A stretch of 64,000 nucleotides of DNA, taken from Amorphus sp040750475. GTDB taxonomy: Bacteria > Pseudomonadota > Alphaproteobacteria > Rhizobiales > Amorphaceae. The first letter of the stretch is position 1, and the number at the start of each line of letters is the position of its first letter. The notes beneath the pieces are model-generated. The model made no database searches and had not been told where the DNA came from. It saw only the letters and a list, made by a program, of their open reading frames with translations. Both the position numbers and the translations under genes were made by a program. Where the stretch lies: assembly GCF_040750475.1 (NCBI RefSeq), contig NZ_JABJVY010000018.1, positions 1 to 64,000 of the forward strand, read 5' to 3'. Below are positions 16,484 to 27,858 of this stretch, piece by piece.

Positions 16484-17365
16484 ATGGATCGAGACTATCT
16501 GCCGTTTGACCCGAACCCGAGCCGGCCGCGCTACCGCCCGCCGGCGGGCGCCGTGGACGCCCATTGCCACGTGTTCGGCCCGGCGGAACGGTTTCCATAT
16601 GCGCCGGAGCGCAAGTACACCCCATGCGACGCGCCGAAGGAGACGCTGTTCGCCCGGCGCGATGCCCTGGGGTTTGCGCGCAACGTCATCGTGCAGGCCT
16701 CCTGCCACGGCACCGACAACGCCGCACTTCTGGACGCGCTCAACACCGCCGGCGAGCGAGCGCGCGGGGTGGCAGTAGTCGATCCGTCAGCCGTCAGCGA
16801 CGCGGAGCTTGCCGCGATGGATGCCGCCGGCGTGCGGGGCGTGCGGTTCAATTTCGTGAAGCGCCTGGTCGATGCGACGCCAATAGATGCCTCGCGGGCG
16901 TTGGCAGACCGGATTGCGCCGCTTGGCTGGCATGTGGTGGTCTATTTCGAGGCTCCGGACCTTGCCGAACTGACCCCATTTCTGACCACCCTGCCGACCC
17001 CGGTCGTGGTCGACCATATGGGCCGCCCGGACGTGGCGAAAGGCATCGAAGATCCGGATTTCCAGCGCTTTGTCGCCTTGCTCGCCGACAACCCGCATAT
17101 CTGGACCAAGGTAAGCTGTCCGGAGCGGCTCACGGTCGCGGGACCACCCTATGACGATGTGGTTCCGTTCGCCCGGATGCTGGTCGAGCGCTTTCCCGAT
17201 CGCGTGCTCTGGGGCACCGACTGGCCGCACCCGAACATGAAATCGCACATGCCCGACGATGGGCAGCTCGTGGACGTTATTCCGAGGATCGCCCCCATCG
17301 AGGCGCTGCAGACCGCTCTGCTGGTGGAAAACCCGATGCGCCTCTACTGGGCCTCGAAAACATAA
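16484..17365 (+). CDS. ligI: 2-pyrone-4,6-dicarboxylate hydrolase (LigI)
   Basis: 293 residues, the same length as the characterised enzyme. The amidohydrolase metal motif HCHVFGP (residues ~26-32) is present. Further conserved blocks are FARNVIVQASCHGTDNAALL, GVRFNFVKRLVD, VVDHMGRPDV and the terminal WGTDWPHPNM with the catalytic Asp. It opens the pyrone ring of 2-pyrone-4,6-dicarboxylate to 4-oxalomesaconate/4-carboxy-2-hydroxymuconate. First gene of the ligI-ligA-ligB set, divergent from the tandem-HTH LysR gene. Confidence 0.93.
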   Translation: MDRDYLPFDPNPSRPRYRPPAGAVDAHCHVFGPAERFPYAPERKYTPCDAPKETLFARRDALGFARNVIVQASCHGTDNAALLDALNTAGERARGVAVVDPSAVSDAELAAMDAAGVRGVRFNFVKRLVDATPIDASRALADRIAPLGWHVVVYFEAPDLAELTPFLTTLPTPVVVDHMGRPDVAKGIEDPDFQRFVALLADNPHIWTKVSCPERLTVAGPPYDDVVPFARMLVERFPDRVLWGTDWPHPNMKSHMPDDGQLVDVIPRIAPIEALQTALLVENPMRLYWASKT

Positions 17366-17480
17366 ATCGTCTGCCCCCGCCCGCTTCGCGGGAAGCGGAC
17401 AACGCGAAATGGCTAGCCTGCATATGCGAAAGGCCAAGCAAGATTACAATTTAAGATTAAACATCACCGGGAGACTTCTC

Positions 17481-17837
17481 ATGGAGATGATATCCGCCGA
17501 CCCCCACCACATCGAGGGAACCACGATCTTCGATGGCGAGCAGGCCATGAAGGGATATGCCCTCAATAAGATGTGCTACTCGTTTAATTCAGCGGACGCG
17601 CGCGCCGAATACTTGGCCGATCCTGAAGCCTACATGGCAAAATTCGGCCTCAACGAAAGCCAGAAGCGCGCCTGCCGCAACAAGAACGTCCTGGAAATGA
17701 TCGACGCCGGCGGGAACATCTACTATCTCGCCAAATTTGCCGGCATCTTCAACCTTGACGTTCAGGATGTCGGCGCCCAGCAGACCGGCATGACCAAGGA
17801 AGAATTCAAAGAAAAACTGAGACGCGCGGGAGACTGA
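17481..17837 (+). CDS. ligA: Protocatechuate 4,5-dioxygenase alpha subunit (LigA)
   Basis: 118 residues from the ATG at 17481, which follows GGGAGACTTC as ribosome-binding site. The helical small subunit has the family segments AMKGYALNKMCYSF, EAYMAKFGLNESQKRA, MIDAGGNIYYLAKF and the C-terminal TGMTKEEFKEKL. It caps the active site of the catalytic beta subunit, whose gene starts two bases after this stop. It is about 20 residues shorter at the C-terminus than the Sphingobium protein. Confidence 0.92.
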   Translation: MEMISADPHHIEGTTIFDGEQAMKGYALNKMCYSFNSADARAEYLADPEAYMAKFGLNESQKRACRNKNVLEMIDAGGNIYYLAKFAGIFNLDVQDVGAQQTGMTKEEFKEKLRRAGD

Positions 17838-17839
17838 CG

Positions 17840-18688
17840 ATGGCACAGATCATCGGTGGATTGACGAGTTCGCATATTCCGGCAGTCGGAAATGCCATCC
17901 AGAAAAAGCTGTTCGACGACCCGTATTGGAAGCCCTTTTTCGACGGTTATCCGCCGATCCGCGAATGGCTGGCCGATCACAAGCCGGACGTCGCGATCAA
18001 CATCTACAACGATCACGGCCTGGGCTTCTTTCTGGACAAGATGCCGACCTTCGCGATTGGGGCCGCGCACGAGTACCATAACGAGGACGAAGGCTGGGGC
18101 ATCCCCAAGCTGCCGCCCTTTCCGGGCGACCCGAAGCTGAGTTGGCACATCATCGAGAGCATGGTCGAGCAGGAGTTCGACATCACCTCGTGCCAGGAGC
18201 TGGTGGTCGATCACGGCTTCGTGGTGCCGATGCAGCTCTTCTGGCCCGGCGCACCGAACAATCCGGACATGCCGCGGGTGGTACCGATCAGCGCCAACAC
18301 GGTGCAGCATCCGATCCCGACCCTGAAGCGGGCACTGGATTTCGGCAAGGCGCTGCGCAAGGCGCTGCTCAGCTATCCGGAGGACATCAAAATCGTGGTG
18401 CTGGGCACCGGCGGGCTGTCACACCAGTTGGACGGCCAGCGAGCGGGCTTCATCAACAAGGAGTTCGACCAGATGTGCCTGGATAAGATCGTCACCGCTC
18501 CGGAAGAGCTCACCAAGATCAGCCGGATGGAGCTGGTGGAAAAAGCCGGCGCGCAGGGCACCGAGTTTCTGATGTGGATGATGATGCGCGGCACGCTCGG
18601 CGACCATGTGACGCCGGTGCACAAGCACTATCACATCCCGATCTCCAACACCGGTGCCGGCACCATGATGCTGGAGTGCGCGGCCTGA
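17840..18688 (+). CDS. ligB: Protocatechuate 4,5-dioxygenase beta subunit (LigB)
   Basis: 282 residues of the type II extradiol dioxygenase family. Non-haem iron ligands are visible: His12 in TSSHIPAVG, His59 in IYNDHGLGFF and Glu242 in GTEFLMW. The catalytic His195 is in GTGGLSHQLDG. The enzyme cleaves protocatechuate at the 4,5 bond to 4-carboxy-2-hydroxymuconate-6-semialdehyde, the LigC substrate. It ends the catabolic cluster and is followed by a strong terminator. ligJ, ligK and a clear ligU are absent from the window, so the pathway must be completed elsewhere. Confidence 0.95.
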   Translation: MAQIIGGLTSSHIPAVGNAIQKKLFDDPYWKPFFDGYPPIREWLADHKPDVAINIYNDHGLGFFLDKMPTFAIGAAHEYHNEDEGWGIPKLPPFPGDPKLSWHIIESMVEQEFDITSCQELVVDHGFVVPMQLFWPGAPNNPDMPRVVPISANTVQHPIPTLKRALDFGKALRKALLSYPEDIKIVVLGTGGLSHQLDGQRAGFINKEFDQMCLDKIVTAPEELTKISRMELVEKAGAQGTEFLMWMMMRGTLGDHVTPVHKHYHIPISNTGAGTMMLECAA

Positions 18689-18715
18689 TCCCGGAAGATA
18701 TGAAAGCCGTGCAAG

Positions 18716-18746
18716 AAGCGGGACCCATTCGGTCCCGCTTTCCTAT
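18716..18746 (+). terminator. Rho-independent terminator after ligB
   Basis: AAGCGGGACC (18716-18725) and GGTCCCGCTT (18731-18740) form a perfect ten-base-pair stem with a CATTC loop, followed by TTCCTATAAT. Position 28 bases after the ligB stop fits the end of the ligI-ligA-ligB transcript. Confidence 0.85.
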
Positions 18747-19135
18747 AATGTCTCAGCGCTGCAGCTTTCGGCGGCGGACCTTTTCGGTACAGCGCTCATA
18801 GCGCGATCCCGCCCCAAGATCGGGCTCGGCTCCAGAGTGGCCCAATTACACGCCACTCATTCTATGGAAAGCTCAACGGGGCCAACACCGAACATCGCGG
18901 TGGCGATGGCTTCCCGGCCCCGCGACCCGTTTCGCCGCGCAATCTCACGCAATCTTCCCCCGAAAACTGACGGGCTGCGCTTCTCTTTGACGCCGTTCGG
19001 CACACGGGGCTTGCATCCGAGCCCCGATCGCTGCAACTTGCGCTCCCCCGAAGCGGCCCCGCTTTGGGCCGGTCGTTCCTCCAATCGGCGGCCGGTCTCC
19101 TTTTCGACAACACCAGCCTCGGACGTCTCAAGGCC
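18747..19135. other. Intergenic region upstream of dnaN
   Basis: About 390 bases between the ligB terminator and dnaN. Frames here show shadow composition only. There is no dnaA upstream and I see no cluster of DnaA boxes (TTATCCACA-like), so there is no support for an origin. The dnaN promoter must lie here but is not distinct. Confidence 0.5.
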
Positions 19136-20254
19136 ATGCGTGCGACACTGGAACGGGCTCATCTTTTGAAATCCCTGACCCACGTGCATCGCGTGGTCGA
19201 ACGGCGCAACACGATCCCGATTCTGTCGAACGTCTTGATCCGTACCGATGGCAGTGCGCTGAACCTGAAGGCCACGGACCTCGACATCGAGGTGACCGAG
19301 CAGGTGCCGGCGATGGTGGAGCAGACCGGCTCCACGACGGTGCCCGCGCACATGCTGCACGACATCGTGCGCAAGCTGCCGGAAGGGGCGCAGATCGTCC
19401 TAGAGACCAACAGCGATGGCGCCACGCTGACCTTGTCCGCCGGCCGCTCGCGCTTTGCGCTCCAGATCCTGCCGGAATCGGATTTTCCCGACATCACCGC
19501 CGGCACCTTCAGCCATGCCTTCAAGCTCAAGGCCGGCGATCTGAAGCGGCTGATCGACCGGACCCAGTTCGCGATCTCGACCGAAGAGACCCGCTACTAT
19601 CTGAACGGCATCTACGTGCACACCGTCGACAGCCCGGACGGCACGATGCTGCGCGCGGTCGCGACCGACGGCCACCGGCTCGCCCAGGCGGAGATCCCGG
19701 CGCCGGAAGGGGCTGCCGGCATTCCGGGCGTGATCGTGCCGCGCAAGACGGTCGGCGAGATCCAGCGCTTGATCGAAGATCCGGAAGAGACCGTCGCGCT
19801 GGAACTCTCCGACGCGAAGATCCGCTTCACCTTCGAGCACGTGGTGCTGACCTCCAAGCTGATCGACGGCACCTTCCCGGACTATGTCCGCGTCATTCCG
19901 CAGAACAACGACAAGCTTCTGCATGTCGACCGCCAGGAGTTCTCCAGCGCTGTCGACCGCGTTTCCACCGTATCGAGCGAGCGTGGCCGGGCCGTGAAGC
20001 TGTCGCTGCAGCCGGGCAAGCTGACGCTTTCCGTCAACAACCCGGATTCCGGCAGCGCGACGGAAGAGCTGGTCGTCGAATATGACGCCGATCCGCTCGA
20101 TATCGGCTTCAACTCGCGCTATCTGCTGGATATCGCAAGCCAGCTCGAGACCGAGACCGCCGAGTTCAAGCTCTCCGATCCGGGCTCGCCGACCTTGGTC
20201 CACGACATCGGCGAAAGCCGGACGCTCTACGTCCTGATGCCGATGCGGGTGTGA
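19136..20254 (+). CDS. dnaN: DNA polymerase III beta sliding clamp
   Basis: 372 residues, standard length. The start ATG at 19136 gives the conserved N-terminus RATLERAHLLKSLTHVHRVV, then ERRNTIPILSNVL. Three topologically similar clamp domains follow, including FALQILPESDFPDI, ETRYYLNGIYVH and ATDGHRLA. The C-terminus LMPMRV is the typical hydrophobic-rim end. It encircles DNA as a dimer and tethers polymerases. Its TGA overlaps the GTG start of recF. Confidence 0.97.
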   Translation: MRATLERAHLLKSLTHVHRVVERRNTIPILSNVLIRTDGSALNLKATDLDIEVTEQVPAMVEQTGSTTVPAHMLHDIVRKLPEGAQIVLETNSDGATLTLSAGRSRFALQILPESDFPDITAGTFSHAFKLKAGDLKRLIDRTQFAISTEETRYYLNGIYVHTVDSPDGTMLRAVATDGHRLAQAEIPAPEGAAGIPGVIVPRKTVGEIQRLIEDPEETVALELSDAKIRFTFEHVVLTSKLIDGTFPDYVRVIPQNNDKLLHVDRQEFSSAVDRVSTVSSERGRAVKLSLQPGKLTLSVNNPDSGSATEELVVEYDADPLDIGFNSRYLLDIASQLETETAEFKLSDPGSPTLVHDIGESRTLYVLMPMRV

Positions 20255-21432
20255 CGGCGGAGCCATCCGCCATGGCGTCCGCGACCGACCCTTCCGTTTC
20301 CAGGGTCGCGGTTACGGCGCTGACTCTGACCGACTTCCGCAACTACGCCCAGCTTTCCGTGCGCTTCGACGGGCGCTCCGTCGTGCTCGTCGGCGCCAAC
20401 GGATCCGGCAAGACCAACCTCCTGGAAGCGCTCTCCTTCCTGTCGCCCGGCCGCGGTCTCAGACGGGCGACCTATGACGCCGTCGCCCGGACCGGCGGTG
20501 CCGGCGGCTGGACGGTGCACGCCGTTCTCGACACCGACGACGGATCGGTCTCGATCGGGACCGGAACCGCCCCCGACGGCACAGGACCGCGCAGCCGACG
20601 GATCCGCATCGACGGCGAAGACGCGCCGACCTCGGATGCGCTCTTGACCCATCTGGACGTACTTTGGCTGACGCCCGCGATGGATGGCCTCTTCACCGGG
20701 CCCGCCGGCGATCGGCGCCGCTTTCTCGATCGGCTGGTGATGGCGCTCGACGCGGGACACGGACGGCGTGTGTCAGCCTATGAAAAGGCCGTGCGCCATC
20801 GCAATCGCCTCCTGGACGAGCCCGGCGCCGACGCTGCCTGGCTCGACGCAATTGAAAGCGAAATTGCCCGCCATGGCGCCGAGATCGTGGTTGCCCGCCG
20901 GCATCTGGTCGAGCGCTTCCAGGTCGCGATCGCTGCGGTGCCGGCCGATCCCGCAGCCTTTCCCCACGCATGGATCGCGCTCGAAGGGGACTTGGAAGCG
21001 CGCGCCGGCCCCGATGTTGCGCCGGACGCCCTAGAGGCACCGTTTCGCGACCTCTTGCGGGAAGGGCGACCGCGCGACCGCGCCGCCGGGCGAACGCTCA
21101 CCGGGCCGCATCGGGCCGATCTGGTCGTAACCCACGCGGAGAAGGAGATGCCGGCCGCGCTTGCCTCCACCGGCGAGCAGAAAGCGCTCCTGATCGGGCT
21201 CGTGCTCGCCCATGCCGAACTGGTGGCGACCGCGAACGCCCGGGCACCGGTTCTGCTTCTCGACGAGATCGCCGCCCATCTCGATCCCGGCCGGCGCGGG
21301 GCCCTGTTCGACCGGCTCGACCGGCTCGGCGGCCAGACCTTCATGACCGGCACCGACCCGATCCTGTTCGAAGCGATTGGCGACCGCGCCCAGATCTTCC
21401 GCGTCAGCGACGGTCGGCTGCAACCGTCATGA
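20251..21432 (+). CDS. recF: DNA replication/repair protein RecF
   Basis: 393 residues of the SMC-like ATPase family. The Walker A is VLVGANGSGKTNLLEAL, the family segment FLSPGRGLRRA follows it, and the C-terminal signature and Walker B are STGEQKALLIGL and PVLLLDEIAAHLDPGRR. It loads RecA at gaps through RecFOR. The GTG at 20251 overlaps the dnaN stop by four bases (GTGA), so the two genes are coupled. gyrB, often next, is not present. Confidence 0.95.
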   Translation: MTAEPSAMASATDPSVSRVAVTALTLTDFRNYAQLSVRFDGRSVVLVGANGSGKTNLLEALSFLSPGRGLRRATYDAVARTGGAGGWTVHAVLDTDDGSVSIGTGTAPDGTGPRSRRIRIDGEDAPTSDALLTHLDVLWLTPAMDGLFTGPAGDRRRFLDRLVMALDAGHGRRVSAYEKAVRHRNRLLDEPGADAAWLDAIESEIARHGAEIVVARRHLVERFQVAIAAVPADPAAFPHAWIALEGDLEARAGPDVAPDALEAPFRDLLREGRPRDRAAGRTLTGPHRADLVVTHAEKEMPAALASTGEQKALLIGLVLAHAELVATANARAPVLLLDEIAAHLDPGRRGALFDRLDRLGGQTFMTGTDPILFEAIGDRAQIFRVSDGRLQPS

Positions 21433-21487
21433 CGAGCCGGAAAAGGGATCACTTGATCCTCAACAGGCCCGAGACGAGGATACGTCC

Positions 21488-22546
21488 ATGAATTTTGCCA
21501 GCGACAATTGGGCCGGCGTGAGCCCGAAGGTGGCCGCCGCGCTCTCCGAGGCCGCCGACGGCCTCGCCCCGGCCTATGGCTTCGACGACCTCACCCAAGC
21601 GGCCGAGGCCAAGATCGCGGAGACGTTCGAGACGGATGTGGCGGTCTTCTTCGTCGCGACCGGAACCGCCGCCAACGCCCTGTCGCTTGCCGCAGCGTCG
21701 GGACCCGGGGCGATCGGCTTCTGCCACGCCGACGCCCATATCGCGATCGACGAGGGTGGCGCGCCGGCCTTTCTCGGCCGAGGCCTCACGCTGACCACGC
21801 TCTCCGGTGCAAACGGCAAGATCGATACGGACGCTCTGGACCGCGCGCTCTCCTTCTATCCCGCCGGCTCCTTCCAGCGCGGCACCCCGCGCGTCGTCAG
21901 CCTCTCTCAGGCAAGCGAGGCGGGAACCGCCTACACTGCAGACGAGGTTGCGGCGATCGCCGACATCGCCCGGAGGCGGGACATGACGGTCCACATGGAC
22001 GGCGCACGCTTTGCCAATGCCGTCGCCCACCTGGGCTGCACGCCGGCGGAGATCACCTGGAAGGCCGGGGTCGATCTCCTGTCGTTCGGCCTGACCAAAA
22101 CCGGCGCCTGGTGTGCCGAGGCGATCGTCGTGTTCGACCGCTCCAAGGCACCCGACGTCGCCGCCCACCGCAAGCAGGCCGGCCATCTCTTTTCCAAGAG
22201 CCGGTTCATTTCCGCCCAAATGCTCGCGATGCTGGACGGCGACCATTGGTTGGAACTCGCCGGACGGGCCAATGGTGCCGCCGGACGCCTTGCCGCCGGA
22301 CTCGAGCGGTCGAAGAACGCTCGCCTTGCCTGGCCGTGCCAGTCGAACGAGGTGTTCGCCCATATCGCCGCCGCGCGGCTCGCCCGGCTTCAGGACGAAG
22401 GTGCTCGCATCTATCCCTGGGAGGTGCGCGGCGCGCCGGAAAGCGAAGCTTCGCGGCCCGGCGAAACCCGCGTGCGCATGATCACAAACTTCGCCACCCC
22501 CGATCGCGAGATCGACGCCTTCCTCGACGCACTCGACCGCGACTGA
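21488..22546 (+). CDS. Threonine aldolase family PLP enzyme (low-specificity L-threonine aldolase-like)
   Basis: 352 residues of PLP fold type I. The N-terminal FASDNWAGVSPKVAAAL is the family start. ATGTAANALSL holds the phosphate-binding region, HMDGARFANA the Asp that binds the pyridine nitrogen, and LSFGLTKTGAWCAEAIVVF the Schiff-base Lys. It probably cleaves L-threonine or L-allo-threonine to glycine and acetaldehyde. The start follows a purine-rich stretch (GACGAGGATACG). It stands 55 bases after recF on the same strand. Confidence 0.9.
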   Translation: MNFASDNWAGVSPKVAAALSEAADGLAPAYGFDDLTQAAEAKIAETFETDVAVFFVATGTAANALSLAAASGPGAIGFCHADAHIAIDEGGAPAFLGRGLTLTTLSGANGKIDTDALDRALSFYPAGSFQRGTPRVVSLSQASEAGTAYTADEVAAIADIARRRDMTVHMDGARFANAVAHLGCTPAEITWKAGVDLLSFGLTKTGAWCAEAIVVFDRSKAPDVAAHRKQAGHLFSKSRFISAQMLAMLDGDHWLELAGRANGAAGRLAAGLERSKNARLAWPCQSNEVFAHIAAARLARLQDEGARIYPWEVRGAPESEASRPGETRVRMITNFATPDREIDAFLDALDRD

Positions 22547-22757
22547 CGCGACCGCCCCCCAAGATCGCCATTGGATTTGCGCGGAAGTAAGGCGCGTTTG
22601 GTTGCACCTGCGACAATCAGCACGGTCCACCCGCATTGATTCCAATGATCCGACCGGGACATACGCCAGGATACCCCGTCACGCGCGGTGGACCGCATAA
22701 GCCCCGCGACCGGGGGCCCCGTTTGAGTAGCAACGTAGAAGTCGAGGACAGTGTCGC

Positions 22758-24260
22758 ATGGTTCATGAGCGCGTGCGTCGGAGTGACCTTCTGGACCGCA
22801 TCGTCTCCGCGGAGGAGGCCGCGCGCCTGATCCGCGACGGCATGACCGTCGGCATGAGCGGGTTCACCCGCGCCGGCGAGGCGAAGGCCGTGCCGCTGGC
22901 GCTTGCCGAGCGGGCCAAGGCCGAGCCTTTGAAGATCACGCTGATCACCGGCGCCTCGCTGGGCAACGATCTCGACAAGACGCTTGCGGAGGCCCATGCG
23001 CTGTCGCGCCGGATGCCGTTCCAGTCGGACCGATATCTGCGCAAGGAGATCAACGACGGCGAGGTCATGTTCATCGACCAGCACCTGTCGGAGACGGTCG
23101 AACTGCTACGCAGTCGCCAGATCGGACCGGTCGATGTCGCCGTGGTCGAAGCGGTCGCCATCACCGAACAAGGCGGCATCGTCCCGACCACCTCGGTCGG
23201 CAATTCCGCGAGCTTCGCCATCCTCGCCGACAAGGTGATCGTGGAGATCAACACGTCCCAGCCCGACATCCTGGAAGGGCTGCACGACATCTACATCCCG
23301 ACCCACCGGCCGACCCGAATGCCTATCCCGGTGGTGGCGCCGGAGAGCCGGGTCGGGCTGCCCTTCATCTCCATCGATCCCGACAAGATCGCGGCGATCG
23401 TGATCACCCACAAGCTGGACTCGTCCTCGACCGTGCTGCCGCCGGACGCCGAGACCCGCTCGATCGCAGGCCACCTGTCCGAATTTCTCCTCAACGAGGT
23501 GAAACAGGGCCGACTGACCCATGCGCTGCAGCCGCTTCAGGCCGGCATCGGCACGATCGCCAACGCCGTGATGCACGGCTTCATCGACACGCCGTTCCAC
23601 AGCCTGAAAATGTATTCCGAGGTGTTGCAGGATTCGACTTTCGACCTGTTCGACGCCGGCAAGCTGGATTTCGCCTCCGGCTCCTCCATCACGCTATCGG
23701 AGGAAAAATACCGGGAGGTCCTGCCGCTGCTTCCCAGCTACAAGTCGCGGCTGATCCTGCGGCCGCAGGAAATCAGCAACCACCCGGAAGTGATCCGCCG
23801 CCTCGGCATCATCGGCATCAACACCGCCTTGGAGTTCGATCTCTACGGCAACGTCAACTCCACCCATGTGGGTGGCACCCACATGATGAACGGGATCGGC
23901 GGCTCCGGCGATTTTGCCCGAAACGGCTACCTCTCGATCTTCGTGACCAAGTCGATTGCCAAGGGCGGCGCCATCTCCAGCGTGGTGCCCATGGTCAGCC
24001 ACGTCGACCATACCGAGCACGACGTGGACATTCTGATCACCGAGGTGGGACTGGCCGACCTGCGCGGCCTGGCCCCGCGCGAACGCGCCGCCACGGTCAT
24101 CGCGAACTGCGTGCATCCGTCCTATCGCGACCTGCTGTCCGACTATTATCGCCGCGCCGTCGCCCGGGGTGGACATACGCCGCATGTCATCGAAGAGGCG
24201 CTCTCCTGGCATGCGGCCCTGCGCGAGACCGGCAGCATGATGGATGCGGGCGCGCGATGA
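22758..24260 (+). CDS. Acetyl-CoA hydrolase/transferase family protein (succinyl-CoA:acetate CoA-transferase-like)
   Basis: 500 residues with two family I CoA-transferase domains. The N-terminal SAEEAARLIRDGMTVGMSGF is the family start. The catalytic Glu is in ALEFDLYGNVNSTHVGG, and NGIGGSGDFARNGYLSIF follows. Length and motifs fit the succinyl-CoA:acetate or propionyl-CoA:succinate CoA-transferases. It would move CoA between acetate or propionate and succinyl-CoA, linking to the ecm/ccr pathway elsewhere in the window. Confidence 0.88.
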   Translation: MVHERVRRSDLLDRIVSAEEAARLIRDGMTVGMSGFTRAGEAKAVPLALAERAKAEPLKITLITGASLGNDLDKTLAEAHALSRRMPFQSDRYLRKEINDGEVMFIDQHLSETVELLRSRQIGPVDVAVVEAVAITEQGGIVPTTSVGNSASFAILADKVIVEINTSQPDILEGLHDIYIPTHRPTRMPIPVVAPESRVGLPFISIDPDKIAAIVITHKLDSSSTVLPPDAETRSIAGHLSEFLLNEVKQGRLTHALQPLQAGIGTIANAVMHGFIDTPFHSLKMYSEVLQDSTFDLFDAGKLDFASGSSITLSEEKYREVLPLLPSYKSRLILRPQEISNHPEVIRRLGIIGINTALEFDLYGNVNSTHVGGTHMMNGIGGSGDFARNGYLSIFVTKSIAKGGAISSVVPMVSHVDHTEHDVDILITEVGLADLRGLAPRERAATVIANCVHPSYRDLLSDYYRRAVARGGHTPHVIEEALSWHAALRETGSMMDAGAR

Positions 24261-24302
24261 TGGCGGGGGGCGAGACCTTGCCCTGGATTACTCGAAGCCG
24301 CC

Positions 24303-25718
24303 TCAGTAGGCGTTCTCACGCTTGAAGAGCACCACGAACGGCGTGATCGCGAGGATATAGAGGTCGAAGCTGATGGACCAGTTGTCGACATATTCGAGAT
24401 CGTAGCGCACCCGCATCTGGAGCTTTTCGGTGCTGTCGGCCTCGCCGCGCCAACCGTTCACCTGGGCCCATCCGGTCACGCCCGGCTTGACCCGGTAGCG
24501 CTGCATGTAGTTCTGCACGCTGCGCTCGAACGGCGTGTCATCCACCAGGGTGCCGATCGCATGCGGGCGGGGGCCGACCAGGGACATGTCCCCTTTCAGG
24601 ACGTTGTAGAACTGCGGAAGCTCGTCGAGGCTGGTGCGCCGGAGAAAACGCCCCACCCGGGTGACGCGCGGATCGTCGCGCGCGGTCTGTTGTTCCCCCA
24701 GCGTATCGGCCATATCGGAGCGCATGGAGCGGAACTTGAAGATCATGAAGGTTTCGCCGTTGAAGCCCGCCCGCGGCTGGCGAAACAGAGCCGGGCCCGG
24801 ACTATCGAGACGCACGGCAAGCGCGATGGCTGCGATGATCGGAGACAAGAGCACCAGGAGCAGCGCCGACAAGACCTTGTCTTCGAGGACCTTCGCCACC
24901 CCGGCCCAACCGAACATCGGCTGATCGAGCAGCCGCGGTAGAGGGAGCCCGGCCAGCGAATAGGAGTTGCGCTGAAAGATACGCCACATGATCAGGTCGG
25001 GCGCGAGCAGCACCAGGACGGGATAACGGTCCAACTGTTCGGAAATGTGCATCAGGCGGTCGGCCGCGTTGAGCGGCAGCGCCAGGATCACCGTGTCGAT
25101 CTCGCCGGCGGCAACCTTGCCCACCATCTCGTCGAGCCCGCCAAGCCGGGCGAGGCCGTCGAATTCCTCCGGCACCCGGTCGCCGCGCTCGTCGAAAAAG
25201 CCGATTACGCGCAAGCCCGGATCGGACGAGGCCTGCAGGTAGCGCATCATCTGCTTTCCCTGATCGCCTGCCCCGAAGATCGCGGCGCGGCGCACCAGCC
25301 AGCCATGGCGCATAATCCGGCGGACAGCGATGGCCGTCGCAATTCGCACCGCGATCAGCACGACCCAGGTCGCGACCGCCCAGGACACCACCCAGATGCG
25401 CGAATAGGTCTCCGATTCCTTCAGCACGAAGGCGATCGTGGCCATGACCGCCACGCTCGACACCAGCGCAAGCGTAATCTGCAAAATGGTGCGCGGGCGG
25501 AGACGATAGGGCTGATCGGTATAGACCTTGTTCAACCACAAGAACCAGCAGCCGACGGCCGCACCGAGCAGGACAGCCATCGCATATTCGGAGCTATTGC
25601 CATGGCCCCTGCCGGGATAGACCAGAAAGATCAAGAGTCCCGTAACCGCCACGGCAAAAAAGTCGGCAACACGGAGCAGTTCCGCGATATGCTGCAAGCG
25701 AAGGGGGAACTGTTTCAT
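24303..25718 (-). CDS. Undecaprenyl-phosphate sugar-1-phosphate transferase (WcaJ/PssY-like)
   Basis: 471 residues of the polyprenol-phosphate hexose-1-phosphate transferase family. The N-terminal membrane helices and a Rossmann-like CoA-binding domain (AAIFGAGDQGKQMMRYL) precede the C-terminal catalytic domain. This carries FKFRSMRSDM, RVGRFLRRTSLDELPQFYNV, GDMSLVGPRPH and KPGVTGWAQVNGWRGE. It starts lipid-linked repeat-unit synthesis at the inner membrane by loading a sugar phosphate, likely glucose-1-P. It lies near an ABC exporter and two glycosyltransferases, all fitting surface-polysaccharide assembly. Confidence 0.92.
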   Translation of the reverse strand: MKQFPLRLQHIAELLRVADFFAVAVTGLLIFLVYPGRGHGNSSEYAMAVLLGAAVGCWFLWLNKVYTDQPYRLRPRTILQITLALVSSVAVMATIAFVLKESETYSRIWVVSWAVATWVVLIAVRIATAIAVRRIMRHGWLVRRAAIFGAGDQGKQMMRYLQASSDPGLRVIGFFDERGDRVPEEFDGLARLGGLDEMVGKVAAGEIDTVILALPLNAADRLMHISEQLDRYPVLVLLAPDLIMWRIFQRNSYSLAGLPLPRLLDQPMFGWAGVAKVLEDKVLSALLLVLLSPIIAAIALAVRLDSPGPALFRQPRAGFNGETFMIFKFRSMRSDMADTLGEQQTARDDPRVTRVGRFLRRTSLDELPQFYNVLKGDMSLVGPRPHAIGTLVDDTPFERSVQNYMQRYRVKPGVTGWAQVNGWRGEADSTEKLQMRVRYDLEYVDNWSISFDLYILAITPFVVLFKRENAY

Positions 25719-26010
25719 CGGTCACTGATCTTCCGGACTTCGGGCAAGCCGATTTCCTCGCTCCGGTTCGTCGCCGAAGCGAAGAAAACGGCAACGGCAT
25801 AGCCGCGATCGAAGTTCATAGCAGCCTATGGAAAGCCCACCCCTTCGGCGCGCGCGAACCGAATTGCCCCTCGTTTATCGCAGCCGATTATCAACTATTC
25901 CGACAATATTAGGGATTCGTTATCGCCACACGTGAAATTTACGTTCGCGTAAGGCATGGGTTGCTTTGCGCCACCGACATCGCAATCTCAACAGGGTCCA
26001 TCCGCCGGAC

Positions 26011-27801
<1,791 letters not shown>

Positions 27802-27858
27802 GGACGGCCCCGGCCGCGTCGGATGACCCGCCTTCGGGGCAATGAGCGGAAGAGTGGC

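Noticed and set aside
18747..20254. Possible replication origin near dnaN-recF
   Set aside because: No dnaA or gyrB nearby and no cluster of DnaA boxes or AT-rich unwinding element was seen upstream of dnaN.
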